A stretch of DNA of 64,000 nt from Nephrocerus scutellatus. Lineage: Eukaryota > Arthropoda > Insecta > Diptera > Pipunculidae. The stretch's first letter is position 1, and each line of letters begins with the position of its first letter. A program made the position numbers and the translations under genes. Below the pieces are notes generated by a model. The model was not told where the DNA came from. It ran no database searches and was given only the letters and a program-made list of their open reading frames with translations. The stretch is taken from NCBI GenBank assembly GCA_947095585.1, contig OX352761.1, positions 110,409,890-110,473,889 on the forward strand, given 5' to 3'. This document shows, piece after piece, positions 37,170-47,330 of this stretch.

Positions 37170-37530
37170 CATAAATCAAAAAGCTGTAATATCATTTACG
37201 AATTGTTTTATTGAAATTTTTTAGAGAATGTTAAAAACATTTTAAGAAAAACACGTGTTACTGCTCGATAAAGCCAACTTTGCGCGGGTTAAAGCTTCGA
37301 GTATCTTAACGAAGGCATTGCATGCTGCACGAACGTGACCTGTGTAACGGCGTTTGCCAGACGGGGTAAACTCAGGATTCAAAATGATATAGGTCATTAC
37401 AATAAATTCATATTTTGTGGGATTTTTAGTTCAATTCAGTCTTTATTTCAATATTTTCAAAGTTAATAAATGCATTCAAAGATAACAAATAACGTCAAAG
37501 ATAGTGTGCTAGCAATATGACGTTAAGTCA
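37170..37530. other. Spacer
   Basis: AT-rich, nothing recognised. Confidence 0.4.
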
Positions 37531-37539
37531 GCCTTGACG

Positions 37540-38160
37540 AATGCGCGCCTTGAGTACATAGAGCCCCGACAAAGTAAACCTTGACGTGAGCTGGACAAGT
37601 CTTGAAGAAAGCCCGATTGCATGAGCCTTCGTGCGCCCTTGACGTGCGCCTTTGAGTGTAATGTGTGCGTGATCCTTTGTGCGCCTTTGACAAGAGCCTG
37701 AGTGATTGAGCCTTTGTATGCCCTTTGACATGAGTCCGACGAGCCTGAGTGCGTGAGCCTTCCTGCGTCTTTGACCTGAGAGTGACGAGCCTTGACGAGA
37801 GCCTGAGTGCGGGAGCCTGCGTGCGCCCTTGACGTGAGCCTTTGAGTGTGAGTCTGACGAGCCTTGACGAGAGGCTGAGTGCTTGACCCTTTTTGCGCCC
37901 TTTGACGTCAGTCCGACGAGCTTGAGTGCGTGAGCCTTCGTGCGCCTTTGACGTGAGCTTGAGTGCGTGAGCCTTCGTGCGCCCTAGACATGAACCTTTG
38001 AGTCGAGCGCGAACCCTAAGCGATGCGTGAGCGTGAGCCTGAGGCAAGCATGAACCTGAAAAGGTCGTGCGACAAGAAGGACAGTAGTGAGGGCAGCAGT
38101 CACACAGTGATCGTGAGTTGGAGCGTGAGCCCCGCGCTTGCCTAGCGTGAGCCATGAAGC
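37540..38160 (-). repeat. Minisatellite of about 35-60 bp units
   Basis: Repeated words GAGCCTGAGTGCGTGAGCC, TTCGTGCGCCCTTTGACG and AGTCCGACGAGC (plus strand), about 15 irregular copies. The GC content is higher than the surroundings. The repeat lacks stops in one minus-strand frame and so gives a 210-residue Arg/Ser/Ala-rich open frame (SRTQARR, KAHEGSR motifs) that is best read as incidental. Confidence 0.85.
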
Positions 38161-38209
38161 ATACTCAATACCGACTAAATAGTGGTCCATTCTTTCGAAA
38201 GTAAACCAC

Positions 38210-38650
38210 AACCCCCGCGTTGCATCCCCAGAACGAGCTGGGTCCTCAACCACAATTGTCCTCAGACTGGTCGAGCCTTACGGCCGGCCTTGTTGCCTGT
38301 GGGCACGGACAATTCCCGCGGTACCAATTCGACCTTGGTGGGGTCTGACATCAATGGCGTCGGAAATTTCAGGTATGAGTGCCTGGGCATTTGACAAGGC
38401 AAAACCCTAGCAGCACATCCGTCCGTGACCTATGCCATCTCACTTGCCATCAGGATAGCAAGCTATCCCGAGTTTCCAAACGCGACCTTGGTCAGATCTG
38501 GCATCAAGAATCACCCATTCGTTCAGGTATGAGCGCCTGGGCATTTGACAAGGCAAAACCCTGGCAGCACATCCCTCCGGAACTTCGAACCCTATCATTT
38601 GCCACTAGGACAGCAAGCCATCCTAGGCCCACCTGCAGCAAGCTATCCTG
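38210..38650 (+). repeat. Two-copy tandem repeat of about 155 bp
   Basis: The segment with AGGTATGAGTGCCTGGGCAT, TTGACAAGGCAAAACCCTAG and CAGCACATCC at 38370-38420 recurs at 38525-38575 with few changes. The preceding CGACCTTGGT-GG-TCTG also recurs. Unlike its neighbours it is not AT-rich. No coding evidence. Confidence 0.7.
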
Positions 38651-38934
38651 GGCCCTTCACATATGTTAGACTAGGCCACTTAAATACGAAGAGTTTGCCC
38701 ATCTTTAAGCATCTCTAAGTACCAGTGGTCCTTTCTTTTATTCTACCGTGAAGGAGTCCTGCATCTAACAAAAGGTTAAACAAAGATGCTGCCGGACCCC
38801 AACACGAAATGGAACTTTAGAGGACTCTTACCCCAGGCGTTCCGTACCGCGGTGTTTTCTATACCCCTAACCGCCGGGGATAGCAGTCACACAGAGAGGT
38901 TACGTTAAACGATGGTGAGGACAATAGCGAATGC

Positions 38935-39062
38935 AGCGAAAGACGTCTGCATTGATAAGCTGAGAGTGACGTCGCCAGCGATAAGCAGAGTGACATCGGC
39001 AGAGATAAGCAGAGTGACGTCGGCAGAGATAAGCAGAGTGAGGTCGGCAGAGATATGCAGAG
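38935..39062 (+). repeat. 24-bp minisatellite
   Basis: About five copies of GTCGGCAGAGATAAGCAGAG followed by TGAC, nearly identical in the right half, so recently expanded. Confidence 0.85.
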
Positions 39063-39101
39063 ATAAAAAACGTTAATATTTAATGCACCAATCTTACCAC
39101 T

Positions 39102-39372
39102 GTGGTTGCCGTGGCTCAGTGGAAGTGCACAAGGCTGCTGAGCAGGAGGTTCAAGTTCGAATCCCAGCAACACCAAAAGTATTTTTCACGGTGTCCCACC
39201 TCTCGCGAATGGGTGACAAACGTCACTGAAAGCTTCTCAATTCGCCATTCGGATCCGGCCTTAAATTGCAGGTCCCTTCCATTTGTGTCCAAAAATTAAC
39301 ATGCGCAGCACAAATGGTCGCAAGAAGTTAGGCCTTGGACCGCAATGGTCTGTCGCGCCGAATATTATTATA
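39102..39372 (+). mobile_element. tRNA-derived SINE, copy 4
   Basis: The best-preserved head: GCCGTGGCTCAGTGGAAGTG (A box), GGCTGCTGAGCAGGAGG and GTTCGAATCCCAGCAACACC (B box), then TTTTTCACGGTGTCCCACC, AAAGCTTCTCAATTCGCC, CAGGTCCCTTCCATTTGTGT, GGTCTGTCGCGCCG and an AATATTATTATA tail. The head folds plausibly like a tRNA, but it has no CCA-type end or processing context, so it is not a tRNA gene. Confidence 0.9.
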
Positions 39373-39539
39373 AATCTTACCTCGACGTGTTCCACACAGC
39401 AAAGAAGCAACTAAGAGAGCGACCGCCTGCGTGCTCGCTTCTTTATACTATTTTGCGTTGCAAAATTTTTAAGTCACGCGCTGCATGTGATTGGCCAGTC
39501 AGGTGGCGTGATGTTCTGGCTGTCTTTTGACTTTCATAT

Positions 39540-39930
39540 CTATATGTTGGCTGCACTGCGTTTGTACAGGGATCAGGATCAGGCTTCGGTATCAGATGGT
39601 ATCCCAGCGGAGCTGACTAAAACAGGAGGTCCCGAAATACACCAAGCAATTCATGAACTAATAGTGCAAATATGGGAGAAGAAGAAGATATATCCTGTGC
39701 CCCATACATAAGAAGGGAGGTATCACAACGTGCAGCCGTTGTTGAGTACCGCGTATAAGATTTTCTCCACTATTCTTCAAGACAGGATAGCCCCATACGC
39801 TAAAGTCGTTCACTGGCCCATACCAGTGTGCCTTCAACCCAGGCAGATCAAGAAGTGATCATATTTCACCCCTAGGCAGGTGACAGAAAAATTTCTAGAG
39901 TTTTAAAAAGGTACTACACCATACATTACC
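39540..39930 (+). mobile_element. LINE RT N-terminal fragment
   Basis: The plus strand reads SDGIPAELTKTGGPEIHQAI, HELIVQIWEKKKIYP, then (frame shifted) KKGGITTCSRC and YQCAFNPGRSR. These are the early palm blocks of an RTE-like non-LTR RT, complementary in content to the minus-strand fragment at 15.9-17.2 kb. It ends near 39930, where a SINE fragment follows. Confidence 0.78.
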
Positions 39931-39934
39931 ATTA

Positions 39935-40011
39935 ATACCATTTTTACGGTCCCATCTCTTGCCAAGGTCAGACAGACGTCCGAGAGTGATAGCTTGTCAC
40001 GGAAAGCTTTT
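39935..40011 (+). mobile_element. SINE fragment
   Basis: TTTTTACGGTCCCATCTC, AGACGTCCGAGAGTGATAGC and TTGTCACGGAAAGCTTTTC match the middle of the SINE family (compare 12133-12210). Both ends are missing. Confidence 0.65.
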
Positions 40012-41160
40012 CACGCGTAGTGCAGAATTCACATATAGATGATTGCGCAGAAAGACCCTATCGTTGTTGTTTAATTTTAATCCTCTGCGCTTAAAGTAAA
40101 AGAATTATTTGTTTTGTCACAAAGATGGCAATATCCTTACGGCGCACAATCTGACCATAAAAACCCAGAATTTATTTTGGCACAAAGAGCTACGGTAAAA
40201 CATTGCTGTAGATCGAAAAACCAAGTCATCTCAATGAACTCAATTCTTACTGGATAACGCGGGCGTGGGCGTTTTTTACACCTTTTTTAATTCCATTATA
40301 TCATACGCTCTCAGGCGTATTACGCATTATTCTGATGAATAATCTCTTCCGCATGATGTTCATTGTTTCATCGACTCCGACTCAGAGAGTGACTTGCTTT
40401 TATAGCGCGTACATTCCCCCCGCCGCCGTCGCTATCAATATTGTTTAATACTTTTATTTACTCACTGCAATCACCACATTTTCATTGCTTTTTAGAACAT
40501 TTTTCGTTCCAATTTGCGTACGTTTTGTATTTACGTCGCAATGACGATTGACGCGAAGAAAGAATACAACGCTGATAATTGTTAATCTCAATTGTTGCAC
40601 GAACGTGCCCAGTCACAGTGCCAACGAAATGGTTTTCCGTAGCGAGCAGTGCGGTCATTGACGATAACGAAAACAGTGCCGCTGCGCAGTTCTTGAGAGT
40701 TGACAAGAACAGTGTTCTATAAAGCTGGTGACGTCAGTACACGTTTGTACGTATGTCTATCGTGTAGATCCCGATTCCCGACTAAAAAAATGATAAATTC
40801 TTCTACATGTTCTCTTATCGCAAGCAATCGACCTTCCTTCTTAATTATAAAAATGCTCATAAGAAACCTATTGCTTTGTGCAAATATAATGCAAATTTAG
40901 TTGGACCAAAACCAAAATAAATTTTCTCGGAAATTGATTTCATATGCATTCGCCATGAGATGATTTAGGCTAGTCGCATATTGAGCGCAGCAAAGTCCAG
41001 CAGAACGAAGCAGAGAAATACAGTTCCTTTGCGAGTCACCGCACATTAATTTCCAAATCGAAAAACGATACAAAAATCACAACTGTGCGTCTGAAGTCAC
41101 TCTTTCGGTATTTTAAAACCCAACTATAGTCACAAAATAGTCTTAAGAATGCTTATAGTT
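40012..41160. other. Spacer
   Basis: No gene recognised. Contains a dispersed repeat at 41055-41142. Confidence 0.4.
41055..41142 (+). repeat. Dispersed repeat shared with 55966-56052
   Basis: AATCGAAAAACGATAC, TCACAACTGTG, AAACCCAACTATAGTCACAA at this site against AATCGATAAACGATAC, TCACAACTGTG, AAACCCAATTAAAGTCACAA at the other. Function unknown. Confidence 0.5.
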
Positions 41161-41169
41161 GTCTAGCAC

Positions 41170-42500
41170 TCGGGTGCATAGCGACAAGCTGGAGAAGGGC
41201 CAGGGTGGTATTCATACCGAAAGTGGCGGAAAAAAGATCCCACCTATCCCAAGTCTTACAGCCTAACTTCGTTCGTCCTAAAGACTATCGGAAAGGTTAT
41301 TGAGAATTATATAAGGTCGAAAGTACTGGTAAGAGAACCACTTCACTCCAGTCGACATGAATACAGAGCGGGCAGATCTACGGAGACCTACACTATGGTA
41401 GCTGACGGAATGTATAGAGGAGTCCCTTGCCAGTAAGGAAATCGCGCTATGCGCCTTCCTAGATTTCGAAGGAGCATTCGACAACGCATCTCATGAGGCG
41501 ATGAGAATTGCTCTGGAGAAGGTAAACAGCACAATCACTAAGTGGATATGCGTGGTGTTGAGTACCAGAGCAGCGGAAACCATAGTTGGTGAGCACAACA
41601 AGAGGATGTCCACAAGGAGGGGTACTGTCCCTCCTTTTGTGAAGTATCCTCGTAGATGAACTACTTCAGCCACTAGCTGAGGCAGGAACTTATGCCCAAG
41701 GCTACGCGGACGATATAGTCATCGTGGCAAAAGGGAAGTTCGAAGAAGTGCTCTGTAGTTTAATCAAAAACGGATTAACCATCCCGAGCAGATGGTGCCT
41801 AGAAGTGCGAGTTAGGGTGAACCCAAACAAAACCACACTGGTACTCTTCACCAATAAAAGGAAACTGGTGCGAATGCACCCGGTTACCCTCAATGGAGAA
41901 GATATTACTATCAGCAAAGAGGTTAAATACCTGGGACTGATATTTGATAGAAGACTGCTATGGAATAAAAACTAACAGGCAGTACTGAAAAAATCAAAAA
42001 GAGCACTTATGGTGTGCAGAAGGGTGGCAGAAAAATCCTGGGGAGTTAGTCCCAGGATAATGCACTGAATATACACCATGATAGCTATTTCAATGATTAC
42101 TCATGGAGCAGTGACATGTGCGAATAGAACCAAGCTAATAACCACGAGAAGGGAATTGGAAAAAGTGCAGAGGCTGGCCTGTGTTTTAATTATAGTGGCC
42201 ATGAAAACCTGCCCCACGGCGGGTATGGAGGTAATTCTTGGGCTACTCCCACTACATATAGTGGTGGAGAACAAAGCCGATGAAGTTACGTTTGAGCAAG
42301 GTAGGCTGCGTCACGGACGTTAGGGCAAGAGCATTAGTGGAATCTCTAACCAAACAGGTTCCGTTATGCCGTGTGGCAACATGGTGCAAAAGCTTGAATT
42401 GTGGTAAACTATGTGGTAAACCACATAGTGCGAATACGATCGAGTGGCGCTTTGTTAGGTTTAAGCAACAGTACACCCCTGCCGCGGTAGTGATGGCAAG
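41170..42500 (+). mobile_element. Decayed LINE RT
   Basis: Plus-strand non-LTR RT: ALCAFLDFEGAFDNASHEAM at 41450-41505 (first Asp block), GYADDIVIVAKGKFEEVL across 41700-41750 (intact YADD), VNPNKTTLVLFTNKRK (41820) and VKYLGLIFDRRLLWNK (41925), then the tail VQRLACVLIIVAMKTCPTAG near 42170. Frameshifts near 41630 and 41980 break the ORF. It is the best-preserved RT core in the window. Confidence 0.88.
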
Positions 42501-42773
42501 GGGTTAATGTGTGCTGGTGGCGGAGCGCCCGGGAAAAGCTAGTATTTTATAATTTCGGTGACTTTTTTGTTTTATTTCCTTACAGCTTCCTTTTGAATTA
42601 ATATTTCAAATTCTTAAAAGTCAAATTTTAAAATTAAATATTTTTTTTGAAACTAGCTGAAATATCCAGCCTTGCCTAGCTGCCCCCACCACACCACACC
42701 TGCCCCTTCCCCTCCCCCCAACCTACTGACCACCAAGACCCTTCAAGACCAATCATGATACCCCCAACGACCA

Positions 42774-43211
42774 CTATATCAGCGTTATTAATAAAATGCG
42801 GAATCTTTCATTCCACTTAACTATTGTGCGGCTAAAGAAGGAATCTCTGAATTGGTTGGTATGTCCGAAGATAGGCTTAATGGTAGACCCGTGGGCTCGA
42901 GTTAAGCCACGGGTATTTCGGTTGGCTTTGAGGATGGACGGTATGCATCTGAATATTTCTTTTGAACACCGCTTATGGAAAAAGCGATAAAACAGTGACA
43001 AGCAGGAAACATTACTACGATGCGATTCGATTGTTTTCGTGATATTTACGTCACCAATAAGTTTTATCGCGCGGTTCTGATTTCTGTCGAGTAGAAGATG
43101 CAATGTGGTACAATGTGTGTGGAGCACCTGCTCAGACAATACAGTTGTATTCAAGTTTAGGGCGAATATATGCCTCGTAAATAGTAGCCATATCTGAAGG
43201 AATGTTTGCAA
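42774..43211 (-). mobile_element. LINE C-terminal fragment
   Basis: Open minus-strand frame: HIFALNLNTTVLSEQVL, LLLDRNQNRAIKLIGDVNIT, CLSLFYRFFHKRCSKEIFRC and GHTNQFRDSFFSRTIVKWNE. Same family as 34540-34960, with which it shares most words. It lies next to the mariner element. Confidence 0.82.
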
Positions 43212-43266
43212 AAACCTTTACGAATTCTAGACAAAATTAAATTTCGTAACAATATAAACTACTATA

Positions 43267-44198
43267 CGAGGGTACTTTAATAAGTCAGTGACTTTTTGAA
43301 TAAAATATATTTTTTCGGCAAAAAAGCGTTTTATTTCTCAACATAGACAGACTCCTTTAAGCGCGATACATTTAGTCCAGCGTTTTTTTTATTCCTTCGT
43401 AATTATAGGTTTTCTCAAGGCCTTCAAAAATCTTCCTAAATAGGCGTTTGTTTCATTGATGACCTCTTCGTTCGACCCAAACCTCTAACCTCCCACCAAT
43501 TTCTTCAGGTTTGGAAACAGAAAATAGTCGCAGGGGGCTAAATCTGGAAAATATGCTGGATGGGATAAAAGCAGTTCGTAGCCCAATTTAGGGATTTTTG
43601 CCATGGTCACCATAATAAAAATATAATAATAACTGTCACAGTGCACGTGTACACCCGTGCATTAATGGAAAAGAAATTTTTTCTTCACCAAATACGGTCG
43701 TTTTTGCTTCAAATCAATATGGAATCTGTATTCGCCGGTGAGTTTTACCCTTTTCAAGGTAATCAATGTGAAAGACACCGCGTGCAACCCAAAAAACTGT
43801 GGTCATGTTCTTGTTGGCTGACAGACTCACCATGGCTTTCTTCACCTTCACCCGGAGAAACCCACTGTTTTTGATTGCTTCTTGGTCTCTGGTGTGTTGT
43901 GATGGATCCATGTTTCGTCCACGGTTACGAAACGGCGCAAAAACTCGGTCGGATTGCGGATGAACATCGCCGCTTAATCGGCACACGAAATTCACCTTTT
44001 TTCATTTTCGTTAAAATGCACGAGGTCGTCGTCCGCTTTCAATGGCTGTCAGACTTCAGACACAAACTAAATGACGCAGCTTGCTCAACATTTGGCAGTA
44101 GTCTTTTAATAGATGGCAGTTGAAGGGAGGGAGCAGTGTTGCATTTAAAGTTACTGCGCGGAAATTCAGAAAGTCACTGACTTAGCAAACTACCCTCG
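43267..44198 (-). mobile_element. Mariner element, internally deleted, with intact TIRs
   Basis: 932 bp with TIRs of about 35 bp: left CGAGGGTACTTTAATAAGTC and, on the minus strand from 44198, CGAGGGTAGTTTGCTAAGTC; both continue AGTGACTTTYTGAAT (4 mismatches in all). TA flanks both ends (43265-43266 and 44199-44200), the expected duplicated target. The transposase reads on the minus strand: MKKGEFRVPIKRRC at about 44020, then directly NPTEFLRRFVTVDETWIHH near 43950-43900 (first catalytic Asp block), then TTVFWVARGVFHIDYLEKGK and degraded C-terminal blocks. The helix-turn-helix region is deleted (about 380 bp short of the usual 1.3 kb), and there are frameshifts and stops. Non-autonomous. Confidence 0.92.
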
Positions 44199-44200
44199 TA

Positions 44201-45334
44201 TTTTCTCATTTACCTAATAACCCAACCATATAACAACTCAAGTGAGCATATAAGTGAACATCTGGGAGGCAGGCTGCCGATTTGTCACTTTTAATTTATA
44301 AAACGTGCCTACGTAAACATATGGATATTTCTCTTCTAACTCTTAGAAGAAACTTTTTAAAAACCTATTCGTCATTCGCAATACCTCTAATCAAATGCAA
44401 AGGCAATTTATTGCAATTGCAACTCCTTGTCATCAATTTCCGTTTTGCTAATATTTTTCTCTCTTTGTTATTACACTCATTGACTTAAGACATGATATTC
44501 CTTTTTTTAATATAATTCTCCGCTATCGATATTATTTTCTACGTTACTTGAATAAAATTCTCCCATCGGAAATCAAACAATGGCATTCACAATTACAGTA
44601 ATTTAATTGCACACTCATTGCACTTTATGCCGTTTATCTAATCGCACTTACACTTTCCAAAAGTTTCTAATGGCACTCAAAATGAGTTTTACTTTCGTCA
44701 CATGTACGTACCTACTCTTTCTCTTTCATTTGCTTCTTCGCATTGTCTTTCTTACAATGGCATCTACACATAATATCCTTAAATGAACACCCGACTCCGT
44801 CCCTTGTGCCATTCCTAATGCCTTGGTAAATAGTTTCATTGCTGTTAATACATATATGGTTATGCTGTTGAGTCGAACGGAGAAAGAGAATAAACGTGTA
44901 TTTCGGTATGGCCTTTGTTCTTTCCCGTTCTTAACACACGTCACCTTCAAGTTAAACCTAAGTTTACCTGCTGCTGCACTATTGTGCTTTGGATTTGGAC
45001 AACAACATGATGAGTATCATTATTCTGGAAATGTAAACAAACAGGGAATGTTTCTATATACATGCGTCTTTCCTTTGAATCATGAGTCCTCTACTTAACC
45101 TCATCAAGTATAAATGCAGAACACGCCTTGTTTGGTGGTGTTTATCTGTACTTGCCAAACATATTGTAGCTGTCAAATGCACATATTGCAAAAAATAAAA
45201 ATTAATAAAACAATTTAGGAACTTAAAATAAATGCATTTGAAGATAACTACTGTTTTATTTGTTTTATATTTATCTTTATCTTTTTATTTTTATTTAGTT
45301 ATTTTATATTAATTTTATTTTGTTTCTCTTACAG
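44201..45334. other. AT-rich DNA
   Basis: No gene recognised. Probably intronic if the exon candidate at 45335 is real. Confidence 0.35.
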
Positions 45335-45384
45335 TTCTCATGCCTTTGAAATTGCACAAATACTTGTGACCACCAATAAGCTCG
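45335..45384 (+). CDS. Candidate 50-nt internal exon, gene unknown
   Basis: A good acceptor (pyrimidine tract TTTTGTTTCTCTTACAG) precedes it and a perfect donor (G/GTAAGT) follows. Only one frame is open, reading SHAFEIAQILVTTNKL with one base carried in and one out. I do not recognise the peptide. If real, the gene runs left to right across this gene-poor region with very long introns. A chance match is possible. Confidence 0.3.
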
Positions 45385-45582
45385 GTAAGTTTATATCAAA
45401 TTCTTTAATTCCTTTTTTGTTGTGTGTGTGCTCAAAGATTTCATTGCATAATGTAAAATTATTATTATTTCAAATATGATATTTAATATTTGTGGAAACA
45501 AAGTTTAAGAGGCGGTGTTCTGTGTGGAGTGCAGCAATATGTTGCTAAGCATATTTGTATACATTTAGTGCGCTAATGCAAA

Positions 45583-46320
45583 GAATGTCGTTCTTTCTCG
45601 GAAAATCACGAAAGTCGTATATCTTTTGTTTACATTGTTTTGTTGCATATGTTGTTGGTGTTGTAGTTTAGTGGGAAAAATCTCCCAAAAAAATAAAGAT
45701 CTGTTTTTGTCCTACGGTAGATTGGTTTTTTAAGCGGCTGACAGACTATCGAACCGGACTGTAAATAAAAACTGATATCAGTTTTAAATGATGCTCCTTA
45801 CGTTCTGATAAGTAGGATGGTTTGACATTCAAACCAACAGTTAAGCTCTAATTTTCGAAAAGGAAAGATGGACAACCAACAAAAAGCTTGTTGGTTGCTT
45901 GTTCTTGCGATCTGCCGCCGTTGCCTTGTATTTTTCCATAATTTCCACCAATTTGCGATACCCATAATTTCCATTTATGAAATTTTCGAGGCTCGTTATG
46001 TCCCACAAAGAGCGGCTATTTTCCTATGCGCACACAAATTCTTTTAAAAATCTTCTGTCTTCATCCATGTCCATAACGTACTTTCACCTTAAAAATTACA
46101 GCTGACTGGCGAATTTGTGTACACATTATCGATCATAAACAAACATGGCCGCTGAGTTTTGAGTGTCAGTCAGTCAGTCAGGTGTTCACACTATCAGTTT
46201 TGAGGGATGTCGATCACAACTTACACTCAACTACGATAGACTGTCAGCCGCTTGAGGGGAAACAAACAACTTAACATCTAAAAAAACATTCTGCGCCAGA
46301 GTTAAAAGGGAAAAAAAACG
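45583..46320 (+). repeat. MITE-like repeat family R-A, copy 3, split by a nested element
   Basis: The left part (45583-45733) shows GTTCTTTCTCGGAAAATCAC, TCTTTTGTTTACATTGTTTT, AAGATCTGTTTTTG and GGTAGATTGGTTTTTT. The right part (46252-46320) resumes with ACAAACAACTTAACATCTAA and ATTCTGCGCCAGAGTT, which are contiguous in copies 1 and 4. The gap is filled exactly by an inverted-repeat element. Confidence 0.75.
45734..46251. mobile_element. 0.52 kb MITE nested in R-A
   Basis: TIRs of 18 bp: GCGGCTGACAGACTATCG at 45734-45751; the right end, read on the minus strand from 46251, is GCGGCTGACAGTCTATCG (one mismatch). The left flank is TTAA and the right flank TTGA, which may be a piggyBac-type TTAA duplication with one mutation. 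No coding capacity. The undisturbed target sequence is visible in R-A copies 1 and 4. Confidence 0.8.
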
Positions 46321-46604
46321 ATATAAGTGTAGATTTACACTAAAGCCATGTTTGGACGGCTGTTAAATTAAAATTGTGGTCAGCCAGAGGAGAAAAGTAT
46401 TATATTTTTAAATGTTATCATAATGCAACAGATTTTATTTCCCCTGTAGATATAAAAAACTATAATATTCTCGTAGTGTCAATCTTTTCTGGCTAACCAC
46501 AATTTCAATTTAACTATAGTCGTCCTACTCATAACCGAATGAAGGCTATAATCTTTTAATTTCTTTTAATTATTTTTCACTCTTTAGCGTATTTTTGTCT
46601 CAAA

Positions 46605-47040
46605 AATAACCCTTTGATGGGTTGGAGAGCGAGGGGGAAGGGGGCGGAATTTGCAATATTGGGTAAGGGATAGTCTTTGGTTGATGGGGGGGTATAGGGT
46701 TGCCTTAGCAGTCTTTGCTGGTCTTAGAGGGTCTTGGGGGGTCTGATATAGTAGAAAATTTTGTGGTGCTGATGATAAAGTGGCATTGTTTCTGCTGTGG
46801 GGATGACGAGTGGTTTTAGGTCCTGTGATCTTGGATCGTTGTGGGTTCTTTGGTGGTCTTAGGTAGGTGGAATCTAAGAGAGGGTCGTGCGGGGGTTTTG
46901 ATGGGAACAGTGAGGAAGACGAAGACTTCAAGGGGTTTTAAGGGGATGATGTGATCTTTAGGACGCCTTGAGGTGATCTTTAGGATCGCTTTATAGGTTT
47001 AAAGAGGGGTCTTGAAAGAGGTCTTAAGGGGATTTGTTGA
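46605..47040 (+). repeat. G-rich GGTCTT degenerate minisatellite
   Basis: Irregular GGTCTTAGG, GGTCTTGGGG and GATCTTTAGGA words. Similar in style to 24630-24975 and 49885-50225, but with no shared flanks, so it may be independent. Confidence 0.6.
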
Positions 47041-47154
47041 GCGGAATTTTATCATATTTTGAAATTTTTTATATTTTTATGAATTTTCCTGAAATTTTTG
47101 CACAATTGTTTGGTATTTAAAGAAAACAAGAACCCCTAAATTTTGGATAGAGTT

Positions 47155-47330
47155 GGACTATGGGTATTTACGTGTGGAGCTTGTGGAGCTCCCATACAAA
47201 TATTTTTTCCAAATCTTATTTTTTCATAAATTGTCCAGAATTTTTAAATTTTGCATACGAAACATGAACCTGTCATATTTTGGAACGGGTTGGACACCTG
47301 CGTATTTATGTACGAAGCTCCCAACAGCGC
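47155..47330 (+). repeat. Degenerate unit of the ~120 bp repeat
   Basis: GAGCTCCCATACAAATATTT, TCCAAATCTTA-TTTTC and TTTTGGAACGGGTTGG recall the 54.1 kb units but are poorly conserved. Confidence 0.4.

Noticed and set aside
37523..38155. 210-residue minus-strand open frame as a repetitive protein gene
   Set aside because: It is explained by an irregular minisatellite without stops in one frame. There is no start context, splice sites or known domain.
39102..39175. Possible tRNA gene (A and B boxes present)
   Set aside because: The tRNA-like head is followed by the same SINE body in every copy, ends in an (ATT)n tail, and the acceptor-stem pairing is not maintained between copies. It is a SINE head, not a tRNA gene.
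42408..42429. 10-bp hairpin ACTATGTGGT/ACCACATAGT as a regulatory site
   Set aside because: Inside a decayed LINE near its tail, with only a 2-base loop. More likely incidental or part of the LINE.
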